Below are positions 37,703 to 47,285 of a DNA stretch of 64,000 bases, in pieces. The position numbers and the translations under genes are program-made. The notes beneath the pieces were generated by a model. That model saw nothing but the letters and a program-made list of their open reading frames with translations, ran no database searches and was not told the DNA's origin. The stretch comes from Candidatus Opimibacter skivensis. Its GTDB lineage: Bacteria; Bacteroidota; Bacteroidia; Chitinophagales; Saprospiraceae. The DNA is taken from NCBI GenBank assembly GCA_016721905.1, contig JADKHH010000007.1, positions 1-64,000 of the forward strand. The letters are read 5' to 3'. Positions within the stretch are counted from its first letter, which is position 1; each line of letters opens with the position of its first letter.

Positions 37703-38920
37703 ATGGATTCACTCACACAAATCGTACTGGGGGCCGCGGTAGGAGAGATCGCCCTGGGAAGGAAAATCGGCAACCGAGCCCTCATCTGGGGTGCCATCGG
37801 TGGCACTATCCCGGATCTTGATGTGCTGGCCAATCCATTCATGGATGATATCAAAGCACTCGCTTTTCACAGGGGCATCACCCATTCGATTCTTTTTAGT
37901 GTAGTCGCCCCCTTGATTTTCGGAGGTCTCTTGTATAAGCTATATGAATCCAGGTTTCATAAAAGCAAAATTTATAAGGCATTTATTACCATTCTTAATA
38001 TAGGAATCATCGGCGGCATCACCTATGGAATCAATTACCTCCTGAGCCATGATGGATATCCGCTGTGGTGGTTCCTGATCATCAGCATACTGGGTGCATT
38101 ATTTTTACTGATGCGGCTTTACCATCATTATATGGTCAAAGAGCTGGAGGAACCTAAAGCTTCCTTCAAGGAATGGTATTGGTTGTTCTTCCTGGCGTTT
38201 GCTACGCATTGGTTACTGGATTGCTGTACTGCATTTGGAACGCAGATATTTCAGCCCTTCTCGGATTACCGGGTGGCCTTCAATAACATTGCTGTTGTAG
38301 ATCCGCTCTATACGATTCCCTTTCTCCTTTGCATGATCATCGTATCTACGATCAAAAGAAATACAAGGCGAAGGGCCATCGTCAATTGGATCGGGATAGG
38401 CATCAGCAGTTTGTATATGATGCTCACGATGTTTAACAAATTACATGTCGACCGTGTGTTTGAAAAAGCGCTGGCGAATCGGAACATTGAAGCACTGCGC
38501 AGCCGTACCAGTCCGACGATCCTGAACAATTTACTTTGGGCATGTGTGGCAGAAGACAAGGAGACATATTATGTAGGCCTTTATTCCATCTTTGATACAG
38601 ATCCAAACCTTCACTACCTCAACGTCATTCCCAAGAATGATTCTATTCGAATGGCACTTGGAGACGAACCCGAATACAAAACACTGGAGTGGTTTTCGGA
38701 TGGATACCTTGCGGCTTTTCCCACTGACTCGGTCACGTACCTGTGTGACTTACGCTATGGTGGCATCGCTGACACGATCCATGATCAGCGGGACCTGGTC
38801 TTTAATTTTAAAGTAAAACAAGTAAATGGGGTCACGACCTTTACGGAAAACAGGGAACCACCCAAGGGAGGTATCGGCGAGATATTCCGTGCGCTGATCA
38901 CCCGAATGAAAGGGTATTGA
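37703..38920 (+). CDS. YdjM/LexA-regulated-type membrane-bound metal-dependent hydrolase
   Basis: The start is the ATG at 37703; the TTG at 37694 lies inside a promoter-like box. The 405-residue product opens MDSLTQIVLGAAVGEIALG and then has FHRGITHSILFSVVAPL, the HRGxTHS signature of the YdjM/DUF457 family of inner-membrane proteins. Several membrane helices follow (NIGIIGGITYGINYLL; WWFLIISILGALFLLMRL), with a second conserved block THWLLDCCTAFGTQIFQPFS. Family members are listed as metal-dependent hydrolases with conserved His and Asp, but the substrate is unknown; some are lipid- or DNA-damage-related. The C-terminal 120 residues are soluble. It is followed after seven bases by the EamA transporter, so they form an operon. 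Confidence 0.85.
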   Translation: MDSLTQIVLGAAVGEIALGRKIGNRALIWGAIGGTIPDLDVLANPFMDDIKALAFHRGITHSILFSVVAPLIFGGLLYKLYESRFHKSKIYKAFITILNIGIIGGITYGINYLLSHDGYPLWWFLIISILGALFLLMRLYHHYMVKELEEPKASFKEWYWLFFLAFATHWLLDCCTAFGTQIFQPFSDYRVAFNNIAVVDPLYTIPFLLCMIIVSTIKRNTRRRAIVNWIGIGISSLYMMLTMFNKLHVDRVFEKALANRNIEALRSRTSPTILNNLLWACVAEDKETYYVGLYSIFDTDPNLHYLNVIPKNDSIRMALGDEPEYKTLEWFSDGYLAAFPTDSVTYLCDLRYGGIADTIHDQRDLVFNFKVKQVNGVTTFTENREPPKGGIGEIFRALITRMKGY

Positions 38921-38927
38921 ACATAAG

Positions 38928-39842
38928 ATGGGAACAGAACGTAAAGCATATTTTGCATTAGCTCTTGTATGTTTAGTCTGGGGTGTATCCTGGGTGGGTA
39001 CTAAAGAGGCTGTGCGGTATATGCCTCCTTTCCAGATGGTGGGTATCAGGCAAATCCTGGCAGGGTCTGCATATGTCCTTTATTTCTTACTGAGAGGGGC
39101 TAAACTCCCCAGGAAAAAAGAATGGTATCCTATCCTATTGCTTTCTGTTCTGAGTTTTATGATCAGTAATGGCCTGGCTACCCTGGGTGTCAAACTGACG
39201 ACTGCCGGACTAAGTGCTATAATGGGTGCGATTTTTCCGCTATGGCTTGTAATGATTTTGGCTATCAGGGGAAAAAACAGAATTCCACCCTTGGCATGGA
39301 TAGGAATACTAGTCGGATTCAGTGGTGTTTGTATTGTTTTTTATGAACACCTCCACGAATTATTTAATTTCTCCTTCCTCGGTGGTATAACCCTGGGACT
39401 CATCGCATCATTGGCGTGGGCGTATGCGACTATCTACACCAAGGAATTTGCCCTTGATTTCAATCCGTATCACAGCATAGGCTGGCAGATGTTGATTTCA
39501 GGGATAGTCATCACAGTGATCGTTCAAATTTCAGGCGAGGTCATTCCGCTGAAGGAAATAAAACTATATACCTGGAGTGCCATCTTTTTCCTGGTGGTGG
39601 TAAGTTCTATCATCGCATTTCTTGCATACTTGTATGCATTGCAAAAATTACCTACCGGTATTGTTTCCGTTTATGCTTATGTCAACCCTATCGTAGCGGT
39701 ACTGGCAGGCAGTTTATTTACTGGCGAACCATTGACAGTGTTGATTATCACCGGATCGTTAGTGACACTTGCTGGTGTCTATATCGTCAACAGGGCGTTG
39801 CATAAAAAGGCGGAAGAAGCGGTGCCTCAAACAGATGTGTAG
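38928..39842 (+). CDS. EamA/DMT-family metabolite exporter
   Basis: The 304-residue protein has ten hydrophobic helices in two repeated halves, the drug/metabolite transporter plan. Helix 1 is FALALVCLVWGVSWVGTKEA; the second half begins LGGITLGLIASLAWAYATIY, the usual EamA repeat; KLPTGIVSVYAYVNPIVAVL near the end is another family block. Such carriers export amino acids, nucleobases or other metabolites across the inner membrane, but no substrate can be chosen. It begins seven bases after the YdjM-like gene and is probably cotranscribed with it. A retropepsin-like gene follows after 86 bases. Confidence 0.92.
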   Translation: MGTERKAYFALALVCLVWGVSWVGTKEAVRYMPPFQMVGIRQILAGSAYVLYFLLRGAKLPRKKEWYPILLLSVLSFMISNGLATLGVKLTTAGLSAIMGAIFPLWLVMILAIRGKNRIPPLAWIGILVGFSGVCIVFYEHLHELFNFSFLGGITLGLIASLAWAYATIYTKEFALDFNPYHSIGWQMLISGIVITVIVQISGEVIPLKEIKLYTWSAIFFLVVVSSIIAFLAYLYALQKLPTGIVSVYAYVNPIVAVLAGSLFTGEPLTVLIITGSLVTLAGVYIVNRALHKKAEEAVPQTDV

Positions 39843-39928
39843 GGGAGCTGAAATTTATCCGTAATTAAACGTAAAACAGACGACTATCGGGTAAAAAGAC
39901 CCCTACATTTACATCAAAGCACGTTCCG

Positions 39929-40345
39929 ATGTCAGTCATCAAACTCCCCATTCTCTTTGTCGGTTCACTGGGTGAAACGAGATTGTATTCGCTCTTCGAC
40001 AGTGGAGCGAACCTCAGTTGTATCAATCCTGATTTTCTGGATCAATTGGAAATCCCGGTTAAGCTCGGAAGAAAACGAAATGTCGCCACGGCAGCAGAAG
40101 GTCATTTTATATCCATTGAATCTGCGGCGAGGCTCCTTGATTTTTACCTGGAAGAAGTACTTCTTTCTGATGAGTTTCTCGTAGTCCCAGGACTAAGTGA
40201 GGAAGCCATCATCGGCGCGGCCACGATGCAGAAATGGCGTATCAAACTTGATTTTGAACATGACTCCGTCCATGTCGATCCAAAGGTGGCCAAACTTCAG
40301 TTGAAGAAGCATATGGCATCGGGTCAGTACCTGACATGCGTATAA
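39929..40345 (+). CDS. Retropepsin-like aspartic protease domain protein
   Basis: This 138-residue protein carries the active-site motif of retroviral-type aspartic proteases: LYSLFDSGANLSCINPDFLD (about residues 21-40), with DSGA as the catalytic Asp-Ser-Gly. A hydrophobic-hydrophobic-Gly motif follows at EAIIGAATMQKWRIKLDFE, as in this fold. Proteins of this size act as homodimers, each giving one Asp. The lack of a signal peptide suggests a cytoplasmic enzyme. The target is unknown; none of the neighbours is an obvious substrate. No other retroelement gene is nearby, so this is probably a cellular protease. TACATTTA at 39904 may be its -7 box. Confidence 0.8.
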   Translation: MSVIKLPILFVGSLGETRLYSLFDSGANLSCINPDFLDQLEIPVKLGRKRNVATAAEGHFISIESAARLLDFYLEEVLLSDEFLVVPGLSEEAIIGAATMQKWRIKLDFEHDSVHVDPKVAKLQLKKHMASGQYLTCV

Positions 40346-40688
40346 CCCTTTATGTCCAACTCCACATTAATATGAAGTTGTCCTAAACGGACAGACACAG
40401 CTTGTTGAAATGAGGATTCTCCCTCTTGAATCCTGACTCCTTTTACCCATAGATTGAAGGAAGGGCTTAGATAATACTTAGAATCAAAAATACTCAGGAC
40501 AAATTTCATTCTACAGGCAGCGATAGAATCCCTACTTTATCTTACCTTTCGACAAGGTTTTTCGCAAAAGAAGTGGTTATGTACCTCGCATAACTCATCT
40601 TTTCTCCTCTGTCTGCCTTAGTGTTTTACTCAAATTTGATTGTATTGGATTTAAAACAACCCATATACATATCAATAATTAATTGCAT
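40346..40688. other. Intergenic region without recognisable content
   Basis: No repeat array, hairpin or plausible gene was recognised. A 61-codon minus-strand frame (40324-40509) overlaps the preceding gene and lacks any recognisable feature. Confidence 0.4.
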
Positions 40689-43600
40689 ATGTCCAGAATT
40701 GTACCCCACTTTTATTTCTCCTTTGTCTTTTTTCTCCTCTCGGCCACTGCTTCAGCCCAGACGGTCCTTTATCCCGGCGATATTGCCATCCTGGGCGTAG
40801 CCACGGATATGGGGGGATGTGGGTTCCCTGCAGAATCAGATGAATTTAGTTTTGTCTGCTTTAGGGATATCACCTCAGGCACCTCCATTGATTTTACAGA
40901 CAATGGTTGGGAAACCGCTTCCGCTGGTCTATGGGGAGATGGTGAAGGCACGCTGAACCTGACACGCACGGGCGGCACTATAGCAGCCGGTACCGTCATT
41001 ACAATTCGAGCGGTCAACAATGCAGGAAACTGGACTTACACTGTCGCTGGATTTTCCCCTGGATGGGCTCTTGGACAGATCAACAACCCGGGTGGTATAT
41101 TCAACCTTGAGCCCGGAGGTGACCAAATCTACATTATGCAAGGTGGAACATGGGACAACCAGGGTGCCGGTGGGGATGACGCAACCTATGATGGTGAAAT
41201 TCTCTTCGGTTTCAACACGGTTCCTTCCTGGAACGCTAATGGCAGTAGCAATCAATCCAACCTGCATCCTGATGTAGATCCATGTTTCCATATGGAAAGT
41301 CCTTCATCCGATTTTTATAAATATACAAGCCCGCTGACTACTGCAAATCAATTGGACTGGATGAAGAGAATTACGGATGGAGCATCATGGAATGCATATG
41401 GTGATTGTGCCTCTTATGTTGCCGCTGCACCAGTTTACGCTACTGGCTATACGATTCCTATTGGTGCTTTGACACTATCCGTATACTGCCCTACGATTTG
41501 TGAAGGCTGTGCTCCTTATGTTTTCCCCATGGTTTTTGGATTGCCCACTCCAGGTTTCTTTGATGTGACATACACAGATGGCACAGACACCTTTGAGTTA
41601 TTTGGAATCGAAAATTTCCATTTTCAGTTTGAAACACTTTCGATGACCACGACATTCGAGCTTATTTCGGTCACAGAAGTTGGCGGCTGCCCCATACCTC
41701 CTCACTTTACGGGTTCGGCTACCTATACAGTTCCGTATGTCTACCCAGGATCCTATACTGCGATATATGTTTGTGAAGATTATACATTACCGCTTCCGTT
41801 AAACCATTGGCTCATGGGCGCAGCGGGAGGGAAATGGTCACCCATTCTGGCCTTTGACCAGTTCTATTACACTGCCTTTGGAGAAGGCAAATGGACCTAT
41901 ACCCAAAAATACATGGATCCGGACTGCCCACCTGATACCGCCTCGATTGATGTGATCTTTCCCCATGCGAATGGGACCATTATAGAAGTCTCGTGTGACC
42001 AGAACGGGACACCGAACAACATCTTCGATGATTTTACCGTGATCACCATGACAGTCAATGGAAATAATTTTGGAACCGAATACGCCGTGACCGTTTCCTC
42101 CGGGACCATCAGCCCGACGATGGGACTAGTGGGCGTACCGACTGTCTTCACCTTCCCTCCAGGTTCAGCAATGGGTCCCGACCTGACGATATCGATTCAA
42201 AACCTCGAACCACCAGAGGAACATATTTCAATTGGTACGTGCTTCTTTGATTTTCTGATTATGTCTCCCGGCTTTTGTTCTGACCCTTGTGACTATACGA
42301 TGGAGGCGACGATTTCAGGTGATTCAGAAATATGCATTAATGTATGTCCGGATGAACCGGTGTATGCAGAAATCGAAGTGATCGGTGGAACCCCACCATA
42401 CACCATGGATTTTAGTGTGACCGCTACTTCATTTCCAACCTGGACATTTACGGATGTACCTGTTCAGGAATTTAGCGAAATCGTGATTTGTATTGATACG
42501 ATAGCTGCACCGGCATTTAATCCGCAAACTTATCAATTGACACTCCCGGCTGCATTTGCAGGGCAATATGCCACCATTGACCTGGTCAACGTTTATGACA
42601 AATACAGTTGTACGGCCCTTCTCGATGGTTCTGCAAGCGTCACTGTTTATCCGTTACCCCAGCTCGACACTTTTAACTTTTCCATCTGCAGTGAATTTGC
42701 GACTACTGCAGACCTAACACAATATGCTGAAGAGATTAACCTCTTTTATGACGTCGTATGGTATGACGGAAACCCGCTCACTGTAGGCGAACAAATTCCT
42801 AACCCGAATGTGGTCAACCTGAACAATATCGTCCAGTTGTGGGCCCTTGTAGAAGATGACTATTGCCGAAATTCTATACAGGTTCCTTTTACTATTCTTC
42901 CCTCCCCTCGCATTGATACCATCCCACCTGTAGAAATATGTGACGGATCCATCGTAGTGCTGGACAACATTCAGATCACTGACCTCGGAAACAGCATGGC
43001 TACGTATACGTTCCATACCACTGTTCCACTCGACACCTCTACAATTCTTGACACACTTTATTATTTACCTGTAGATTCCGTTACAATCTTCCTTCTTGCA
43101 ACAGCAGGCACCTGTTATGATACGATGCCGATCGACATCAACCTGCAGCCTTATCCGGATTTTATGCTTGCGGCCACGCCATGCAACATTGCACTGAATA
43201 CCTATTCCGTACTTTTTACCAGTTCGGCGGATTCTATTTATGCAAGCGCGGGTATTGTCACAAATAATGTCAGTGGTCAGGATATGGTATCAGGTATACC
43301 CGGCGGAACAAATGTGACGATTGAAATCCTGAACGCATCCGGTATGTGTCGTGACACGTTTATGATTGTAGCTCCTAACTGCAACTGTCCGACTATTAAT
43401 CCACCGGTTCCAGCGCAGGCGGCTTATGAAATTTGTGATTACTCGGCTATTCCGGTATTCTCTGTCACCATCGATCCGGGACTCATTGCCAATTGGTATG
43501 ATGTACCTAGTGGTGGTGTGCCTTTGTTACAAAACAGCCTTACGTTCCAACCAGCAAGTCTTGCCAGTGCTACCTACTATGCTGAGGCACTTAATTTGGC

Positions 43601-46439
43601 AGACAACTGCCCGAGTCTTCGAACACCGATTACATTTAACGTTAATCCTTCTGCTATACTGCAACCAGTCACCGATCCGGTGCTATGTGCACCAGGGACC
43701 ATCAACATTGATGCACTGGTACCTGGCGTCGTCAATGGTGTCAGTGGAACCGGTAGTTGGTTTAATTTATCCACCAATCTTCCTGTATCAGGCACCATAC
43801 AGCCTGCACAAGGTGATTCATGGTATTATCAATTCAGCAGCAATCCGGGAATGTGCATTAGCCGCGATACGATTACCGCAACAGTGCATCCACTTCCCGT
43901 ATTAAATGTCTTTGAAATCGTATGTGATGACCTGACACTTTCGTATACAATCTCTTTCACTTCCAATGCAGAGCAGGTACAAGTCAGTATCGGTAACTTA
44001 ACAAATATTCCTTCAACAGATACATTCACTGTAAGCAGTGTAGGATTTGGAACCGACATCCAGATAAATCTTGACAACCCATCCACAGGTTGTTCTACCA
44101 CAATCAATCAGACTGCTCCTAACTGTGCATGTCCTGCATTGTTGCAGCAACCTGATGATGAAGTATGTTCTGACAATGCCAACCTTGATCTCTCCGTATA
44201 TGAAGGTGTTGGTGTTTCAGGTACATGGCAAATGGTATCAACCCCTGCAGGTGGTAACCCTGCGACCTTAGCAGGAAGTAATTTCCAGGGTATGAATGGT
44301 GATCCTGGGTTATATGTGCTGCGGTTTATTCGCTCTGTCATCATTGCGGATTGTGTTGATTCAGCGTTATTTCAGATCAACCTTCATACCTCTCCATTTG
44401 CAGATGCAGGTGTTGATGGTACGGCATGTGCTCCAGACAATATCATACTCGCAGGAACTGCGTCCGGCAGTAATGTTCAATACAGCTGGCAAACCAATGG
44501 TGCGGGATCGATCACCAATCCAAATGCATTGAATACAAGTTATACTCCGGTATTGGCAGATTTCACATCAGGTACTATCAGCTTTACGCTGACGGCTACT
44601 GACCAGACTGGCTTCTGCCCCCAAGACCAGGAGACGATAGATATTGATATTGATGCCACTGCGTATTTTATTCTGGATCCGGGCACACAGACGTATTGTG
44701 ATACGTCAGATATACTTGTCGATCTTGATGCCTTTATCGATTATGGTCCGACGAGTGGTACCTGGTTTTTCCCTGCAGGTGTGACCGCCCCTATTACAAA
44801 CAACAGTCAGTTTAATCCATCTACCCTGGTGGCCGGGAACTATACCGTATATTATACTACCAACAATGCAGTGGCTCCATGTGAAAACGATACCGCTGGT
44901 ATCAGTTTGATCATCGAAAATTGTCTCTGCCCTTCTGTGGCCCTAAATACACCAACGAATAATTTATGCAGTCAATCAGGCACTGTAAACCTGAATACTT
45001 TTCTTATCACGACCGAAGCAGGCACATGGAGTATATCCAATGCTCCTCCGGGAAATAATCCTGCTGTCATCAACGGTACCAACTTCGTGACCAATCAATC
45101 CGATGCAGGTACTTATACAGTGCGGTTTACCCTCGCCCAACCAGTAGCTGGATGTCCTGCCTTTGCAGAGATAACCTATGAAGTCATACAGTCCCCTTCG
45201 ATACAACTGGACAATGCTATCTGTGCAGGTGATTTATTAACCTGGGAAGCTACCGTGATATCATCTGCAGAAGTCGTAACCAATGCAAATGGTGTACTGA
45301 CTGCACTTGGTGGAAACAGATACCGAATAACCAATCTTGTCCCCGGTGTAGGAACCCAGGTGACCGCCAGTAATGGCAACGGCCTGTGCATTACTCAACT
45401 GAATATTCCTGCACCTGACTGTGATTGTGAAATTGCTATCGGAACCCTTCCTGATGATGTAAGCCTTTGTCCGGGTGAAAGCATGACCTATACAGCTTCT
45501 GTGACCGGAGGCAAGGGACAAGTAACCTCCTTCTGGATTGTCGCCAATGACAGCCTCTATCAATCCACTATTGTAGTGGATCAATCTGGCACCTATACAT
45601 TTGTCAGTATAGATTCGCTTGGCTGCCGGGATGAGCACATCATCAACTCAACGATCTATACCGAAATGGTAGCTGATATCGATATGACAGCGATTACATG
45701 TCCGGGGGATAATGATGGAACGATCACCATCTTTAGTATACAAGGTGGGAATGGGCCATTTGGTATTTCTTTGAACAATGGTGCTGTGCAACCCATATCA
45801 ACTTTCCCATACATCATCTCAAATCTTGGACAAGGCAACTACAGTATCGAAATAGTGGACGCATTCAATTGCTCTATCAATGAAAATGCGATCATTTCTT
45901 CCGCCAGTTCCGAAACCCTTACACTCGGCCCTGATGAAACCATTCTCGTGGGGGATAGTATTCTCATCCAGGCGATTCTTAGTTTTACTCCAGACACCTT
46001 TACCTGGTCAGGAGATATTGCGGAAATCAAAACAGATCAGCTTTCAAGCTGGGCCTCCCCTGAGGAAGATATGAGCCTGACACTCGTGGCTGTTGATGAT
46101 AAGGGATGCGTATACACAGATGATATCAAGATCAAAGTGTTGCTCACGAGTTCTGTCATTGTTCCAAACATATTTTCACCCAACGATGATGGCATTAATG
46201 ATCTGCTCATTCCGTCAATGGATCCATCCATCGTCTCGGTAGAATACTTTGAGATCTTCAGCCGTTGGGGTGAACTGGTGTATTCGAAAACCAACTTTTT
46301 ACCTCAGGATAATGTGGCGTGGGATGGCAAACTGAAAGGAAAGGAAATGAACCCGGGCGTATTCCTCTACAGAATCCTCGCCACCAACAAGAAAGGACAA
46401 GAGATAGCCTTATATGGCGATCTGACGTTGGTGAGATAA
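40689..46439 (+). CDS. Giant secreted protein with T9SS type B (CHU_C, gliding-associated) sorting domain
   Basis: The ATG at 40689 is preferred over the TTG at 40683. The 1916-residue protein has a signal peptide (FYFSFVFFLLSATASAQ), then a lamin-tail-like domain (GDIAILGVATDMGGCGFPAE; WGDGEGTLNLTRTGG) at about residues 25-220. A long chain of Ig-like modules with Cys pairs follows, often opening with NCNCP, ACPAL or APDCDC and containing SVCPGES-like turns. From about residue 1820 comes the CHU_C domain: PNIFSPNDDGINDLLIPS, FEIFSRWGELVYSK, WDGKLKGKEMNPGVFLYRI. This sorts the protein through the type IX system and attaches it by the type B route. It is probably a surface adhesin or gliding-related filament. 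Confidence 0.93.
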   Translation: MSRIVPHFYFSFVFFLLSATASAQTVLYPGDIAILGVATDMGGCGFPAESDEFSFVCFRDITSGTSIDFTDNGWETASAGLWGDGEGTLNLTRTGGTIAAGTVITIRAVNNAGNWTYTVAGFSPGWALGQINNPGGIFNLEPGGDQIYIMQGGTWDNQGAGGDDATYDGEILFGFNTVPSWNANGSSNQSNLHPDVDPCFHMESPSSDFYKYTSPLTTANQLDWMKRITDGASWNAYGDCASYVAAAPVYATGYTIPIGALTLSVYCPTICEGCAPYVFPMVFGLPTPGFFDVTYTDGTDTFELFGIENFHFQFETLSMTTTFELISVTEVGGCPIPPHFTGSATYTVPYVYPGSYTAIYVCEDYTLPLPLNHWLMGAAGGKWSPILAFDQFYYTAFGEGKWTYTQKYMDPDCPPDTASIDVIFPHANGTIIEVSCDQNGTPNNIFDDFTVITMTVNGNNFGTEYAVTVSSGTISPTMGLVGVPTVFTFPPGSAMGPDLTISIQNLEPPEEHISIGTCFFDFLIMSPGFCSDPCDYTMEATISGDSEICINVCPDEPVYAEIEVIGGTPPYTMDFSVTATSFPTWTFTDVPVQEFSEIVICIDTIAAPAFNPQTYQLTLPAAFAGQYATIDLVNVYDKYSCTALLDGSASVTVYPLPQLDTFNFSICSEFATTADLTQYAEEINLFYDVVWYDGNPLTVGEQIPNPNVVNLNNIVQLWALVEDDYCRNSIQVPFTILPSPRIDTIPPVEICDGSIVVLDNIQITDLGNSMATYTFHTTVPLDTSTILDTLYYLPVDSVTIFLLATAGTCYDTMPIDINLQPYPDFMLAATPCNIALNTYSVLFTSSADSIYASAGIVTNNVSGQDMVSGIPGGTNVTIEILNASGMCRDTFMIVAPNCNCPTINPPVPAQAAYEICDYSAIPVFSVTIDPGLIANWYDVPSGGVPLLQNSLTFQPASLASATYYAEALNLADNCPSLRTPITFNVNPSAILQPVTDPVLCAPGTINIDALVPGVVNGVSGTGSWFNLSTNLPVSGTIQPAQGDSWYYQFSSNPGMCISRDTITATVHPLPVLNVFEIVCDDLTLSYTISFTSNAEQVQVSIGNLTNIPSTDTFTVSSVGFGTDIQINLDNPSTGCSTTINQTAPNCACPALLQQPDDEVCSDNANLDLSVYEGVGVSGTWQMVSTPAGGNPATLAGSNFQGMNGDPGLYVLRFIRSVIIADCVDSALFQINLHTSPFADAGVDGTACAPDNIILAGTASGSNVQYSWQTNGAGSITNPNALNTSYTPVLADFTSGTISFTLTATDQTGFCPQDQETIDIDIDATAYFILDPGTQTYCDTSDILVDLDAFIDYGPTSGTWFFPAGVTAPITNNSQFNPSTLVAGNYTVYYTTNNAVAPCENDTAGISLIIENCLCPSVALNTPTNNLCSQSGTVNLNTFLITTEAGTWSISNAPPGNNPAVINGTNFVTNQSDAGTYTVRFTLAQPVAGCPAFAEITYEVIQSPSIQLDNAICAGDLLTWEATVISSAEVVTNANGVLTALGGNRYRITNLVPGVGTQVTASNGNGLCITQLNIPAPDCDCEIAIGTLPDDVSLCPGESMTYTASVTGGKGQVTSFWIVANDSLYQSTIVVDQSGTYTFVSIDSLGCRDEHIINSTIYTEMVADIDMTAITCPGDNDGTITIFSIQGGNGPFGISLNNGAVQPISTFPYIISNLGQGNYSIEIVDAFNCSINENAIISSASSETLTLGPDETILVGDSILIQAILSFTPDTFTWSGDIAEIKTDQLSSWASPEEDMSLTLVAVDDKGCVYTDDIKIKVLLTSSVIVPNIFSPNDDGINDLLIPSMDPSIVSVEYFEIFSRWGELVYSKTNFLPQDNVAWDGKLKGKEMNPGVFLYRILATNKKGQEIALYGDLTLVR

Positions 46440-46480
46440 CCGATCAAACACTTTCAAATGACCAGCTCAGATGGTGTAAT

Positions 46481-46523
46481 TGTAATGGGAAAAGCGAAAG
46501 GCCACTTTAAATATCCCATTACA
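46481..46523. terminator. Shared hairpin between convergent genes
   Basis: TGTAATGGGA (46481-46490) pairs with TCCCATTACA (46514-46523), with AAAG and CTTT extending inside. The right arm covers the stop codon of the minus-strand response regulator. Both genes could use it. Confidence 0.6.
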
Positions 46524-47274
46524 GCTGCACCTTATGCAGCACGTTGAAAAAATCATCTTTTCGGCTTCTGGCCAGTTGTATCTGAGCCCCATCCCGCATC
46601 AGTAGATAATTTTCAGATTTTATATATTTTCTCACTTCCCTGAGATTGATGAGATGCGACTGATGCACCCTGTAAAATCCATACTCCTGGAGGAGGAACT
46701 CAAACTCCTTGATCACCTTACTGACCATCACTGATTTTGTGTCCTTGAGTATCAATTGTGTATAGGCTCCCTGGGCTTCACAACGAATGATCTCCCGGAT
46801 GCGTACAAATTCAACCGCTTCGAGCGTGGACACCAGGAGGACCGGATCTTCAGAAGGGTTCTTGATATTGGATAGCAGGTTCTTGATTTTAAATTCATCT
46901 TCAGCCTGTTGGTTCGGCGCAGTGACTTTCTTAACGGCTATCTTTAATTCATCGATGTCAATAGGTTTCAATAAATAATCTATTGCACTAAATTTAAAAG
47001 CCTTGAGGGCATAGTGATCATATGCGGTTGTAAAAATGATGGAGACCCTGGTATTATTCAATTTCTCAAGAATATCAAATCCAGTCCCTCCTACAATCTG
47101 GACATCCAGAAACAGGATATCCGGCTGTAATGCATTCACCGTTTTGATCCCGTCCTGCACTGAGGTTGCATTCCCCACGACTTCGACATCGGGACAGTAT
47201 GTTTCCAACAGGTTTTGCAACACGATCGTGCTTCTTTCTTCATCTTCGATGATGACTGCTTTATAGGTCTTCAT
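46519..47274 (-). CDS. LytTR-family response regulator
   Basis: The 251-residue regulator has a receiver domain (residues about 1-120) with the acidic pocket EDEE at 10-13, the phospho-acceptor Asp57 in LFLDVQIVGGTG, the switch Thr in FTTAYD and the conserved Lys103 in YLLKPIDIDEL. After a short linker, a LytTR DNA-binding domain (about 145-250) carries IRCEAQGAYTQL and RVHQSHLINLREVRKYIKSE. It is intact and lies 11 bases after its kinase in the same direction, a standard operon. LytTR regulators bind direct repeats upstream of target genes. Likely targets include its own divergent neighbours, but this is inference. It is the intact counterpart of the broken regulator at 7364-8131. Confidence 0.93.
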   Translation of the reverse strand: MKTYKAVIIEDEERSTIVLQNLLETYCPDVEVVGNATSVQDGIKTVNALQPDILFLDVQIVGGTGFDILEKLNNTRVSIIFTTAYDHYALKAFKFSAIDYLLKPIDIDELKIAVKKVTAPNQQAEDEFKIKNLLSNIKNPSEDPVLLVSTLEAVEFVRIREIIRCEAQGAYTQLILKDTKSVMVSKVIKEFEFLLQEYGFYRVHQSHLINLREVRKYIKSENYLLMRDGAQIQLARSRKDDFFNVLHKVQL

Positions 47275-47285
47275 ACATCAGGGTG

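Noticed and set aside
40324..40509. 61-codon minus-strand ORF
   Set aside because: Overlaps the end of the retropepsin-like gene and has no supporting feature.
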